This document shows, piece by piece, positions 1 to 6,651 of a DNA stretch of 10,275 nucleotides (position 1 is its first letter; every line of letters starts with the position of its first letter). Source of the DNA: DAOUBF01 sp034432795 (lineage in GTDB: Bacteria; Chloroflexota; Anaerolineae; DSLN01); contig DAOUBF010000034.1 in NCBI GenBank assembly GCA_034432795.1, positions 1 through 10,275 of the forward strand, read 5' to 3'. Made by a program: the position numbers and the translations under genes. The notes beneath the pieces are model-generated. The model had not been told where the DNA came from and searched no databases. It worked only from the letters and a program-made list of their open reading frames with translations.

Positions 1-1
1 G

Positions 2-937
2 GTGACGGCGCCTCTGGCGCTCAATCCGCACAAGGGCTCCAGCCTGCGCGGAGGGCTTTTCCATGCCCTGTGGCGCCGCTTCTGCATGAACCAGGCTGCC
101 CGCGTGTGCGCCGAATGCCCGCTCGTCGCTACCTGCCCCGTCGCCCTGCTGGTCAGCACGCTGCGCCCCGAGAGCGAACGCGGGCGCGATGTGCCCCGCC
201 CCTACGCCATCCGACCGCCCCTGGACCCGGCGACGCGCTATCAGCCGGGCGACCGCTTCGCTTTCGGCCTGACGCTGTTCGCCCAGGCGCTCAACCTGTT
301 CCCTTACGTCATCCTGGCGCTGGACGAGATGGGGCGCGCCGGGCTGGGGCTGAAGCTGGCGGAGAACGGCTGGCGGCGGGGGACGTTCCACGTTTGTGCG
401 GTGGAGGCGATCAACCCGCTTACAGGCGAGCGCCAGCCAGTCGTCCGTGCGGGCGAGTCCTTGGTGCGCGTGCCCGATGTGCCGGTCACGCATGCGCAGG
501 TGCTCAGCCGGGTGCACCCTCCGGAGGGGGGCAGGCTCACCCTCCACTTCTTGACACCCACGCGGATTGTGGATCAGAGGGAGTTGGTGAAGCGCCCGCG
601 CTTCCGCCCGCTGTTCCAACGGCTGCTGGAGCGGTTGAGCGCGCTCGCCCGTGAGTTCTCGGATACGCCGCTTGACCTGGATTTTTATCGCCTGGTGAGG
701 GAGGCGGAGGGAGTGCAGCTTGTCGCGGATGAGACGCGTTGGGTGGAGCTGGCGAGCTATTCCACGCGGTTGCGCCGGGCGACGCCCATTGGCGGCTTCG
801 TGGGGCGGGCGACGTATTGGGCGGAGGATTGGGGGCCGTTTCTGCCCTGGCTGGTGTGGGGGCAGTTCACCCAGGTGGGGAAAGACGCAGTGAAAGGGAA
901 CGGCTGGTATGAGGTGAGCGATGGCGTTGGTGCGTGA
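2..937 (+). CDS. cas6: Cas6 CRISPR pre-crRNA endoribonuclease, 5' end outside window
   Basis: Cas6 is a RAMP-fold endoribonuclease that cuts pre-crRNA within the repeats to make crRNAs. The strongest signal is the C-terminal region, residues 264-311, which starts GGFVGRATYW and continues into the glycine-rich loop GQFTQVGKDAVKGNGWYEV, typical of the Cas6 C-terminal domain. Near the N-terminus four cysteines (C28, C36, C39, C45) form a C-x7-C-x2-C-x5-C pattern seen in many Cas6 proteins of this group. The frame is open to the left window edge. The first codon available is GTG at 2, but family members normally have some residues before the SSLRGGLFHAL segment, so the true start is probably upstream. 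The 3' end overlaps cas1 by 17 bp, implying one operon. I am confident of the family; no subtype can be assigned from this protein alone. Confidence 0.9.
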   Translation: MTAPLALNPHKGSSLRGGLFHALWRRFCMNQAARVCAECPLVATCPVALLVSTLRPESERGRDVPRPYAIRPPLDPATRYQPGDRFAFGLTLFAQALNLFPYVILALDEMGRAGLGLKLAENGWRRGTFHVCAVEAINPLTGERQPVVRAGESLVRVPDVPVTHAQVLSRVHPPEGGRLTLHFLTPTRIVDQRELVKRPRFRPLFQRLLERLSALAREFSDTPLDLDFYRLVREAEGVQLVADETRWVELASYSTRLRRATPIGGFVGRATYWAEDWGPFLPWLVWGQFTQVGKDAVKGNGWYEVSDGVGA

Positions 938-1949
938 GTTGATCGTGGATCAGTTTGGGGCGATGGTGGGGCTGCACAGTGAGCGGCTGCAGGTGACGCT
1001 GAAAAAGGAGGTGATCGCCGAGGCGCCGCTCATCGGGCTGGAGCAGGTGGTGATCAGCGGGCGGGGGATCAGCCTGTCGGCGAATGCGATTGCGGCCTGC
1101 TGTGAGCAGGGCATCCCGATCCACTTTCTCTCGTCACGTGGGCAGCCGTACGCGGCGTTGTATTCCGCCGGGCTGACGGGGACGGTACAGACGCGTCGGG
1201 CGCAGCTTCTGGCGTATGGGGATGGGCGGGGGCTGGCGCTGGCGCGGGCGTTCGCTGAGGGGAAAATCAGGAACCAGTCGAATCTGCTGAAGTATATGGC
1301 GAAGTATCGCAAGGAGACGGACGCGGCGTTGTACCGTGAGCTGCGGCTGGTGGCCGGGGAGGTGCTGTCGCATGTGATTGACCTGGACCGGCTGAAGGGG
1401 GGATGCATTGACGAGGTGCGCGAGCAGGTGCTGTCGGTGGAGGGGCGGGCGGCGCAGAAGTATTGGGCGGCTGTGAAGCGGGTGGTGCCGGCGGAGTTGG
1501 GCTGGCCGGGGCGGGAGGGGCGCGGAGCACGCGATGCGTTGAATTCGGCCTTGAATTACGGCTATGGGATTCTGTATGGGCAGGTGGAGCGGGCGCTGGT
1601 GCTGGCGGGGCTGGACCCGTATGCCGGGTTTATCCATGCGGACCGTCCGGGGAAGCCCAGCCTGGTGCTGGACGTGATTGAGGAGTTCCGCCAGCCGGTG
1701 GTGGACCGGACGGTGCTGGGGTTGGTAAATAAGGGGGTGGCGCTGGAGCAGGATGAGGAGGGGCGGTTGACGGAGGGGACGCGGCGGATGCTGGCAGAGC
1801 GGGTGTTGGGGCGGCTGGAGGAGAGCACGGAGCGGTATGAGGGGAAGCGCCATACGCTGCGGGTGATCTTGCAGATGCAGGCGCGGCATCTGGCGACGTA
1901 TGTGCGCGGTGACCGCGAGCGGTATGAGCCGTTCGTGGCGGGGTGGTAG
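921..1949 (+). CDS. cas1: Cas1 CRISPR integrase
   Basis: Cas1 is the metal-dependent integrase that, with Cas2, inserts new spacers at the leader end of the array. The 342-residue length is normal for the family. The N-terminal beta-rich domain contains LIGLEQVVISGRGISLS. The alpha-helical catalytic domain carries the expected metal ligands: E174 in the SVEGRAAQKYW motif, H239 in AGFIHADRPGKPS, and D251 in LVLDVIEEFR. All three are present, so the enzyme looks intact. The ATG at 921 lies 10 bp after a GAGGTGAGCG ribosome-binding region and overlaps the end of cas6, suggesting translational coupling. It is followed by the HD-RAMP gene after 24 bp. The codon pattern is strongly G-rich (GCG, GGG, GTG, GAG) like cas2 and cas4. 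Confidence 0.97.
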   Translation: MALVRELIVDQFGAMVGLHSERLQVTLKKEVIAEAPLIGLEQVVISGRGISLSANAIAACCEQGIPIHFLSSRGQPYAALYSAGLTGTVQTRRAQLLAYGDGRGLALARAFAEGKIRNQSNLLKYMAKYRKETDAALYRELRLVAGEVLSHVIDLDRLKGGCIDEVREQVLSVEGRAAQKYWAAVKRVVPAELGWPGREGRGARDALNSALNYGYGILYGQVERALVLAGLDPYAGFIHADRPGKPSLVLDVIEEFRQPVVDRTVLGLVNKGVALEQDEEGRLTEGTRRMLAERVLGRLEESTERYEGKRHTLRVILQMQARHLATYVRGDRERYEPFVAGW

Positions 1950-1973
1950 GGCCACTTCAGGAGGGTAAACTGT

Positions 1974-2648
1974 ATGGGGAAACCGCTCGTGCTGGAATTA
2001 CACGATATCGCCAAACTCTGGCGCATTACGGATGAGATAAGAGTTCATCTGGGGCTGGAAAGTCCAGGTTCACAGGGTGCGATTGGCTTGCTGCCCCAAA
2101 AGCTGGGGTTACCTGGGCCAACGACGAATAGCTGGCGCGGGATCGTTGAGCATCATCGCGGTCGCGGGCCGGCGGCACTGGCCTCGGACATTTTCCTGTT
2201 GGTGGTGGCCGATCACGCCGGCTCTAATCTGTCCAGGGGAGCCCGCCGCACGGAACGGGGGTTGCGGGTGGGCGCGGGTAAGGAGCCTTTGCCATTTCTA
2301 GAGGTCGATCAGTTGCCGGATGAGCTGTACTCGGGCCGGATCAACCGGGCCACGGGGACGATCGCTCAGGGAACGAATCGGCCCTACGAATTGGTGCGTG
2401 AAGGCACGGTGTTCCGGGGCAGGTTGATGGTCTTGGAACGGGATGACGTGAGGGGATGGGAGTTTGGAAAGGCGCGCTATCCGTCGGGTGGGGATCGGAC
2501 GCCGGATCAGTGGTTAGCGTCGGGCGAGTGGGATGCACAACGCATCCTTGATGAACTGGTGATCCGGCGGCTGGAAGCAATCACGATGATCGGTGGTTAC
2601 CGGTCAAAAGGGTTTGGTGCGATCAAGGTAACGGTCCGTCGAGGATAG
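1974..2648 (+). CDS. Chimeric CRISPR protein: Cas10-type HD domain joined to Csm3-like RAMP C-terminus
   Basis: This 224-residue protein sits between cas1 and cas2 and looks like two half-domains. Residues 8-90 resemble the HD nuclease domain of Cas10-family proteins: ELHDIAKLWR (H10, D11), a paired histidine in IVEHHRG (H60, H61), and ASDIFLLVVADHAGSNLSR (D80, H81). Residues 117-224 resemble the C-terminal half of a Csm3/Cas7-type RAMP: GRINRATGTIAQG, then YELVREGTVFRGRL, then a helix leading to IGGYRSKGFGAIKV, the terminal glycine-rich motif. The Cas10 palm (GGDD) domain and the RAMP N-terminal half are absent. The ATG at 1974 follows an AGGAGGG ribosome-binding site at 1959-1965; cas2 starts 2 bp after the stop. 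Base use is less G-biased than in cas1, cas2 and cas4. It may be an operon deletion scar or a genuine small fusion. The domain calls are my inference from motifs. Confidence 0.65.
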   Translation: MGKPLVLELHDIAKLWRITDEIRVHLGLESPGSQGAIGLLPQKLGLPGPTTNSWRGIVEHHRGRGPAALASDIFLLVVADHAGSNLSRGARRTERGLRVGAGKEPLPFLEVDQLPDELYSGRINRATGTIAQGTNRPYELVREGTVFRGRLMVLERDDVRGWEFGKARYPSGGDRTPDQWLASGEWDAQRILDELVIRRLEAITMIGGYRSKGFGAIKVTVRRG

Positions 2649-2650
2649 CG

Positions 2651-2896
2651 GTGTGGTGTCTGGTGGTGTACGATATCCCGGATGACCGGGTGCGGACGAA
2701 GGTGGCCGATATTTGCCTGGATTATGGGCTGGAGCGGATTCAGTATTCGGCGTTCCTGGGCGATTTGCAGCGGACGCACCAGGAGGAGTTGTTGCTGAAG
2801 GTGAAGAAGCGGTTGGGGAAGCGGCCAGGGAATGTGCAGATTTTCCCGTTATGTGAGAAGGACTGGCGGGCGCGGTTGGTGTTGATCAATCCCTGA
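2651..2896 (+). CDS. cas2: Cas2 CRISPR adaptation protein
   Basis: Cas2 dimerises and bridges two Cas1 dimers in the spacer-integration complex. The 81-residue length and the ferredoxin-like beginning LVVYDIPDDRVRTKVAD, with the conserved aspartate D8 after the first strand, are diagnostic. They are followed by YGLERIQYSAFLGDL, another standard Cas2 segment. The start is GTG at 2651, only 2 bp after the stop of the HD-RAMP gene, so translation is likely coupled. Cas4 follows after 9 bp. The protein appears full length and intact. Confidence 0.96.
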   Translation: MWCLVVYDIPDDRVRTKVADICLDYGLERIQYSAFLGDLQRTHQEELLLKVKKRLGKRPGNVQIFPLCEKDWRARLVLINP

Positions 2897-2905
2897 GGTG
2901 GGGCG

Positions 2906-3481
2906 GTGTTTCGGGTGACGGATTTGAAGCAGTTTGTGTATTGTGCGCGTGTTGTGTATTATACGTACTGTTTGCCGCTGTTGCGACCGGTGACGTTCAA
3001 GATGGCAGCGGGGGTGGAGGCGCACGAGCGGGCGGAGGGGCTGGAGCAGCGGCGCAGTTTGCGGGTGTATGGGTTGGCGGCGGGGCAGCGCTACTTTGAT
3101 GTGGCGCTGGAGAGTGAGGCGTTGGGGCTAAGGGGGAAGGTGGATATGGTGGTGGTGATGGCAGATGGTGAGGTGATTCCGGTGGAGTATAAGGATTCGC
3201 CGGGGCGGGTGGGGCGGAATTTGGAGTTGCAGTTGGCGGCGTATGGGTTGATGTTGGAGGAGATGGGTTGGGGACGTGTGGAGCGAGGTTTTCTGTATTT
3301 TATTCCAGCGCGGCGGGCGCGGGAGGTGAGGTTGACGGAGGAGATGAAGGGGGAGGTACGGGCGATGTGTGTGGCGATGGGGGAGATGGTGGAGCGGGAG
3401 CACATGCCGCCGCCGACGCTGTATCGGGCGCGGTGTCGGGCGTGTGAGTTTCGTCGTTTCTGTAATGATATTGAGTTGTAA
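2906..3481 (+). CDS. cas4: Cas4 CRISPR-associated exonuclease
   Basis: Cas4 is a RecB-like, iron-sulfur nuclease that trims prespacers and helps select PAM-bearing, correctly oriented ends. The PD-(D/E)XK core is visible: H40 in the first helix, D80 in LRGKVDMVVV, the E94-x-K96 pair in IPVEYKDSPG, and Q109 in the LELQLAAYGLML QxxxY-type motif. The iron-sulfur cysteines are C13 near the N-terminus and C177, C180 and C186 at the C-terminus (CRACEFRRFC). Length (191 residues) is normal. The start is GTG at 2906 with a GAGGTGGGGCG ribosome-binding region. It is the last cas gene before the leader and array, so the locus has a complete cas1-cas2-cas4 adaptation set. Confidence 0.95.
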   Translation: MFRVTDLKQFVYCARVVYYTYCLPLLRPVTFKMAAGVEAHERAEGLEQRRSLRVYGLAAGQRYFDVALESEALGLRGKVDMVVVMADGEVIPVEYKDSPGRVGRNLELQLAAYGLMLEEMGWGRVERGFLYFIPARRAREVRLTEEMKGEVRAMCVAMGEMVEREHMPPPTLYRARCRACEFRRFCNDIEL

Positions 3482-3659
3482 GGGGTAGTTTCGCAAATGG
3501 GGCGTGATTTTGAGCAGATTAGGATTTGCGATTGGGGTGCTTGATAATGGGTAGATGGAGTGCCGAGGAGATGAAAAAGGACGTGTTGTGCGCCTCTGAG
3601 AGGCACGATTGGCTTAGAATAGGTCATTTTGGACCTTTTGCTGTGTTTGAGGTACGGGT
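3482..3659 (+). promoter_or_regulatory. Probable CRISPR leader between cas4 and the array
   Basis: These 178 bp contain no convincing gene and are less GC-rich than their surroundings. The repeats end in CTGAAAG on the + strand, the usual 3' end of a transcribed repeat, so the leader should lie on this side. Two small hairpins are visible: the odd palindrome GCCTCTGAGAGGC at 3592-3604, and AGGTC-N6-GACCT at 3621-3636 followed by a short T run, which could be a weak terminator for the cas operon or a leader structure. A TAGAAT element at 3615-3620 might be a -10 box but lacks a well-spaced -35. A 62-codon frame at 3526-3714 runs through the first repeat and is not credible. Confidence 0.55.
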
Positions 3660-3772
3660 GGTAGCGATGGTTCGATCCGAGGGTAGGATACTGAAAGCGC
3701 TGGTCGCAGCGTAGACCGCCTCACAGACTGTCTCGGTAGCGATGGTTCGATCCGAGGGTAGGATACTGAAAG
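3660..3772 (+). CRISPR. Minimal CRISPR array: two repeats, one spacer
   Basis: Two identical 38-bp repeats lie at 3660-3697 and 3735-3772 and enclose a 37-bp spacer at 3698-3734. The repeat starts GGTAGCGATGG and ends GGATACTGAAAG; the GAAAG end indicates transcription on the + strand, away from cas4. The repeat core ATCCGAGGGTAGGAT has ATCC/GGAT ends that could form a short stem for Cas6. Sizes of repeat and spacer are normal for CRISPR. Position directly downstream of cas4 links the array to this cas operon. I see no match to the spacer elsewhere in the window. The array is either nascent or eroded. Confidence 0.85.
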
Positions 3773-3791
3773 TTGTAGCCAGGTAGACATC

Positions 3792-3806
3792 ATCCTACCC
3801 TCGGAT
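3792..3806 (-). repeat. Inverted copy of the CRISPR repeat core
   Basis: The 15 bases at 3792-3806 are the exact reverse complement of the repeat core ATCCGAGGGTAGGAT (3675-3689 and 3750-3764). Outside these 15 bases I see no convincing match to the rest of the repeat. A transcript through the array could therefore fold the second repeat against this copy, with a 27-nt loop. It may be an inverted remnant of a repeat or a structure that ends or protects the array transcript. Confidence 0.6.
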
Positions 3807-3962
3807 TTGGGGCGATAACTGATCTGGCAACTGAAATCGCAAGTGTAGGAATGCAGCGGCGTTGTGCCCCCACAGGCAGACATGGGGTCTGCCCCTGCGG
3901 TTAGGTGTCCACCGACGTGAGGGCTGCTAAACACAAAAGGGAAGCGAAAACAGGCGAGCGCT
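3807..3962. other. Intergenic stretch with one hairpin, array to rluE
   Basis: No gene is visible between the array and rluE. The one notable structure is a perfect 7-bp stem, GGCAGAC at 3875-3881 and GTCTGCC at 3887-3893, with loop ATGGG. No T run follows on either strand, so it is not a standard intrinsic terminator. The region should contain the rluE promoter, but I cannot point to convincing -35 and -10 boxes. Confidence 0.4.
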
Positions 3963-4550
3963 ATGGGGCGGTTGATCCTCCTGAACAAGCCTTACCGAGT
4001 GCTCTGCCAGTTTGAGGATGAAGAGGGACGAGCCACCCTGGCCGATTATGTTCCACTGCCCGATGTCTATCCCGCCGGGCGGTTGGATTATGAGAGCGAG
4101 GGGTTGGTCCTGCTGACCGATGTGGGCTGGCTGCAACACTGGATCACCCACCCCCGCCATAAGCTGCCCAAGGTCTATTGGGTACAGGTAGAAGGCATCC
4201 CTACTCCGGAGGCGCTCCAGCAGTTGGCGCAAGGTGTGGTGGTCAAAGGGGAGCGCACCCGGCCAGCGCGAGTGCGGTTCATAGAGCCACCCCCGGTCTG
4301 GCCGCGCAACCCGCCGATCCGGGAGCGCAAGAGCGTTCCCACAAGTTGGCTGGAGATCACCCTCACCGAGGGCCGTAAACGGCAGGTGCGCCATATGACT
4401 GCGGCGGTCGGTTATCCCACCCTGCGCCTGATCCGCTGGGCGATTGGCCCCTGGCAATTGGGTACCCTCCAGCCCGGTGAGTGGCGGGAGGTGCCTTGCC
4501 CACAGAATGTCCAGGAGTTGCTCCGGTTGCTGCAGTCTCGCCGGGGCTAA
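3963..4550 (+). CDS. rluE: RluE-like 23S rRNA pseudouridine synthase
   Basis: This is an RsuA/RluB/E/F-family pseudouridine synthase, converting a uridine of rRNA to pseudouridine; RluE modifies 23S rRNA at U2457 in E. coli. The catalytic aspartate is D42 in PAGRLDYESEGLVLLT. The LLNKPYRVLCQF opening is the family's first motif, and EGRKRQVRHMTAAVG at 136-150 is the third conserved motif. There is no N-terminal S4 domain, which fits RluE rather than RsuA or RluB. Length is 195 residues, slightly short but complete. The ATG at 3963 is the natural start because the family motif begins within a few residues; the upstream ribosome-binding site is weak. It converges with mug. Confidence 0.9.
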   Translation: MGRLILLNKPYRVLCQFEDEEGRATLADYVPLPDVYPAGRLDYESEGLVLLTDVGWLQHWITHPRHKLPKVYWVQVEGIPTPEALQQLAQGVVVKGERTRPARVRFIEPPPVWPRNPPIRERKSVPTSWLEITLTEGRKRQVRHMTAAVGYPTLRLIRWAIGPWQLGTLQPGEWREVPCPQNVQELLRLLQSRRG

Positions 4551-4564
4551 GGCTGGGAGCAATC

Positions 4565-4593
4565 GTGGCAGCAGGTCGCCGTCAGGCTGCCAC
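4565..4593. terminator. Hairpin between convergent rluE and mug
   Basis: A perfect 8-bp inverted repeat, GTGGCAGC at 4565-4572 and GCTGCCAC at 4586-4593, with a 13-nt loop, lies at the meeting point of the two convergent genes and covers the mug stop codon. It could act as a shared terminator structure, but neither side is followed by a T run, so the call is weak. Confidence 0.3.
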
Positions 4594-5133
4594 AGCCTCT
4601 CGCAACTCTCGGAACAGGCGCACCAGGTCTTCCATCTGGTAGTGGGCGTTGAGGCCGCTGGGGTTGGGCAGCACCCATAGCCGGGATGCGCCGATGCTCT
4701 CCACCTGGGGGCCGAGGCCGGCCTGAGGGCGCCCGAAGGCAGTCCGATAGGCCCCAATGCCCAGCACGGCCAACACACGCGGTTGGTAGTGCTTAACTTT
4801 CTCCTCCAGATGCTGTGCCCCCACGATAAGCTCTTGCGGCGAGAGATCATCCGCCGAGGCCGTTGCCCGTGCGACGATGTTGGTGATCCCGTAGCCGTAT
4901 GTGAGCAGTTCTCGCTCCTCAAAAGGGGAGAGCCGGCGCGGGGTGAAACCTGCGGCGTGCAGGGCCGGCCAGAAGCGGTTGCCGGGCCGGGCGAAGTGAT
5001 GCCCCACCGCGCCGGAGTACAAGCCCGGATTGATGCCGCAGAACAGTACCCTGAGGCCAGGGGCAATCACGTCCGGCACCGTCTTGCCCACTGCGGCAGC
5101 GATCTCTGTACGGGTCGGCTTATACGGGCGCAC
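4582..5133 (-). CDS. mug: G/U mismatch-specific DNA glycosylase (Mug)
   Basis: Mug belongs to the uracil-DNA glycosylase superfamily and removes uracil or ethenocytosine opposite guanine, starting base-excision repair. Motif 1, CGINPGLYSG (GINPG at 33-37), contains the asparagine that replaces the catalytic aspartate of UNG in this family. HHFARPGNRFW at 45-55 is the second conserved block, and NPSGLNAHY at 157-165 is the family's motif 2. Length (183 residues) is close to E. coli Mug. The start is GTG at 5133, overlapping the end of the upstream hydrolase gene by 14 bp, so both are probably translated from one message. I see no frameshift or missing motif. Confidence 0.93.
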   Translation of the reverse strand: MRPYKPTRTEIAAAVGKTVPDVIAPGLRVLFCGINPGLYSGAVGHHFARPGNRFWPALHAAGFTPRRLSPFEERELLTYGYGITNIVARATASADDLSPQELIVGAQHLEEKVKHYQPRVLAVLGIGAYRTAFGRPQAGLGPQVESIGASRLWVLPNPSGLNAHYQMEDLVRLFRELREAVAA

Positions 5134-5803
5134 GGCTTGTCAGAAATGCCTGGATAGCGCGCAAGACCTGTTCCAGGGCCTGGAGTGATCGCCACAGGTC
5201 GCCTTCTATCTCCAGGCTGTGGTCTGCACCGTCAATCACGAGCGTCTCACCGCCGGTGGCTGCCCGGACTTCGGCCAGGGAAGCCGGATCGTAGTGCCCG
5301 TCGGCACTGCCGATCACGAAGAGCGAGCGCGCCTTGCTCTGGCGGATTTGAACGCGCAGCCGCTCATTGCGCAGGAGCGGGGTCAGCCAGATGGCCTGCG
5401 CCCCGGCCAGTTGGGGGTCGGCGGTGAGCAGGTGACCCATCGCCAGTGTGCCCAACGACTTGCCCACGAGCGTGACCTGCCGGTAGGGGCGCCGGGCCAG
5501 GGCTGTGTGACAGGCTGCGGTGACATCGGTGATGAACCAGCGCTCGCGCTCCGCTTCTGAAAGCGCCCGAAAGCCAGGCCGTTGATCATAGGTGTACTCT
5601 ACCCACAGCACGTCCGCGCCCATAGAGAGCAGCAGGCGCGTAGGATAGTAGAGGAGCGGCATATGGCAGGTGTAGCGGACGCCTGGCAGGATGATGGCGA
5701 TGTGGTCGGTCTCCCCCCCTTGCTGGAAGAAGGTGTTGGGCACAGGTTCGCCCTGATAACCGCTGATCTGAAGTGTCGTGGTAGATACCTTCATAGGATT
5801 CAT
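5120..5803 (-). CDS. Alpha/beta hydrolase, small serine-hydrolase type
   Basis: The 227-residue protein has alpha/beta-hydrolase features: a hydrophobic strand IAIILPGVRY at 35-44, the nucleophile elbow VGKSLGTLAMG with S116, an acid in FVIGSADGHYD (D168 or D172), and the catalytic histidine H195 in DGADHSLEIEG. No signal peptide or membrane segment is visible, so it should be cytoplasmic; the substrate cannot be told. It precedes mug and overlaps it by 14 bp. The ATG at 5803 overlaps the stop codon of repeat copy A as ATGA (TGA on the minus strand at 5802-5800), and GAGGAGGAG in the repeat lies about 17 nt upstream. A second ATG three codons in (5794) is a possible alternative start. Confidence 0.85.
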   Translation of the reverse strand: MNPMKVSTTTLQISGYQGEPVPNTFFQQGGETDHIAIILPGVRYTCHMPLLYYPTRLLLSMGADVLWVEYTYDQRPGFRALSEAERERWFITDVTAACHTALARRPYRQVTLVGKSLGTLAMGHLLTADPQLAGAQAIWLTPLLRNERLRVQIRQSKARSLFVIGSADGHYDPASLAEVRAATGGETLVIDGADHSLEIEGDLWRSLQALEQVLRAIQAFLTSRAPV

Positions 5804-5906
5804 TGTGGAATAGTCCTGATCTCCTCCTCGGTCAGTCTGTACAACGCGGACACCAGCCGATCATCGTGCGGTCGGTGACCTCAATCCGCGCTTGGAGGAC
5901 GGCCTT
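5800..5906 (-). repeat. Methylase-tail repeat, copy A (truncated)
   Basis: On the minus strand this encodes, after a frameshift, the tail DDRLVSALYRLTEEEI, matching the end of copy F (DRLVYTLYGLTEEEI). Only about the last 105 bp of the repeat remain; upstream it runs into the HEPN gene at about 5906. It shares with copies B and C a one-base shortening (CGATCATCGTGC against CGATCAATCTGGC) that breaks the reading frame. Its final stop codon overlaps the start codon of the hydrolase gene. Confidence 0.75.
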
Positions 5907-6318
5907 GAGCGAGGTAGTCCTTCAAGCGGGCCAGCACGCCTGCTTTCACCCGCTCGGCCTCTTGCCAAGCCTTCTGGGCGGTCACAAGATCGGCGACCTC
6001 TTCGCCTGGATAGCGGAACTCCACCCCGAAGGGGGTAAGCATTACGGCTGGAGCTAATTCCTCCCTTAGGGAAGGGTCCACTTGGGCGGCGAGTTCAATG
6101 AGCTGCTCAATCCGGTGAGTCTTGGGAAAGGGGATTTGGTATCTGACGAGAAAGGCTTTGAGGAACTTCTCAGCAGCTTGTTGAGCATGGAAAGCTGCGG
6201 TGAAATAATCCTCTTGTCCCAGCGTCAGCAAATGCGCCGAGGCGCGCAGGTCTCCCTCTGCCTTGCGTAGCCAGTCTTGGACAAAATCCCAAATGACCTG
6301 CTCACGTGTCCGCGTCAT
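5881..6318 (-). CDS. hepT: HEPN-domain toxin of an MNT/HEPN pair
   Basis: HEPN proteins in these pairs are RNase-type toxins that the MNT partner neutralises, in the studied MntA/HepT case by AMP addition. Counted from the ATG at 6318, the 145-residue protein has the HEPN helices DWLRKAEGDLRAS (15-27) and AAFHAQQAAEKFLKAFLV (41-58), then FRYPGEE (101-107), the RYP segment typical of the PF05168-type family. The frame also has an ATG at 6369, but the first 17 residues would be unlike the family and overlap the MNT gene by 68 bp; 6318 gives a usual 17-bp overlap. The last seven residues (GRPPSAD) and the stop codon are read from repeat copy A in another frame, so the original C-terminus has probably been replaced. 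Confidence 0.85.
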   Translation of the reverse strand: MTRTREQVIWDFVQDWLRKAEGDLRASAHLLTLGQEDYFTAAFHAQQAAEKFLKAFLVRYQIPFPKTHRIEQLIELAAQVDPSLREELAPAVMLTPFGVEFRYPGEEVADLVTAQKAWQEAERVKAGVLARLKDYLAQGRPPSAD

Positions 6319-6640
6319 ATTGGCTCTTTCCCCAGTGGTAGGCAGGATAGGCCAGCCCGCCGACGACATCCTTAGTCTCTTCGAACTCCTCAGGGTCCAT
6401 AAAGACGAGTTGTATGGGCAGGGCGAATGCCTGGCTCAACTCAACGCTTTCTCTCCAACGCTCTTGAGGCGAGGGTGGATCAGGCATGACGACAAGGAAA
6501 TCCAGATCACTGCCTTCATGAGGCTGGCCATAGGCGTAAGAGCCGAAGAGGATAACTTTCTGCGGGTGAAAGCGTGCGACAATCTGCCGGACGATCTGGC
6601 GGATTACTGTAGGTGTGACGGGTACTCTAACTTGAGCCAT
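6302..6640 (-). CDS. mntA: MNT-domain nucleotidyltransferase antitoxin
   Basis: This is a minimal nucleotidyltransferase, the usual antitoxin partner of HEPN toxins. The signature is LFGSYAYGQPHEGSDLDFLV: G33-S34 followed ten residues later by the metal-binding pair D45-x-D47. Length is 112 residues, normal for the family. It is the first gene of its operon and overlaps the HEPN gene by about 17 bp. The ATG at 6640 has only a weak ribosome-binding site, with a TATGAT element 12-17 bases upstream of it, so the message may be nearly leaderless. The Pol-beta motif is intact. Confidence 0.92.
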   Translation of the reverse strand: MAQVRVPVTPTVIRQIVRQIVARFHPQKVILFGSYAYGQPHEGSDLDFLVVMPDPPSPQERWRESVELSQAFALPIQLVFMDPEEFEETKDVVGGLAYPAYHWGKSQYDADT

Positions 6641-6651
6641 CGCCGTTCATA

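Noticed and set aside
1134..1955. Long minus-strand frame of 273 codons opposite cas1
   Set aside because: Histidine-, arginine- and proline-rich translation typical of the antisense of a G-rich gene; cas1 on the plus strand is unambiguous.
3526..3714. Possible 62-codon gene between cas4 and the array
   Set aside because: It runs through the leader and the first CRISPR repeat, has no family resemblance and no good ribosome-binding site.
3875..3893. Hairpin downstream of the array as an intrinsic terminator
   Set aside because: The stem is good but no T run follows on either strand, so I kept it only as a hairpin in the intergenic entry.
3927..5066. Long minus-strand frame of 379 codons
   Set aside because: It covers rluE in antisense and mug in another frame, both of which have clear catalytic motifs. 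It matches no family and is a by-product of high GC content.
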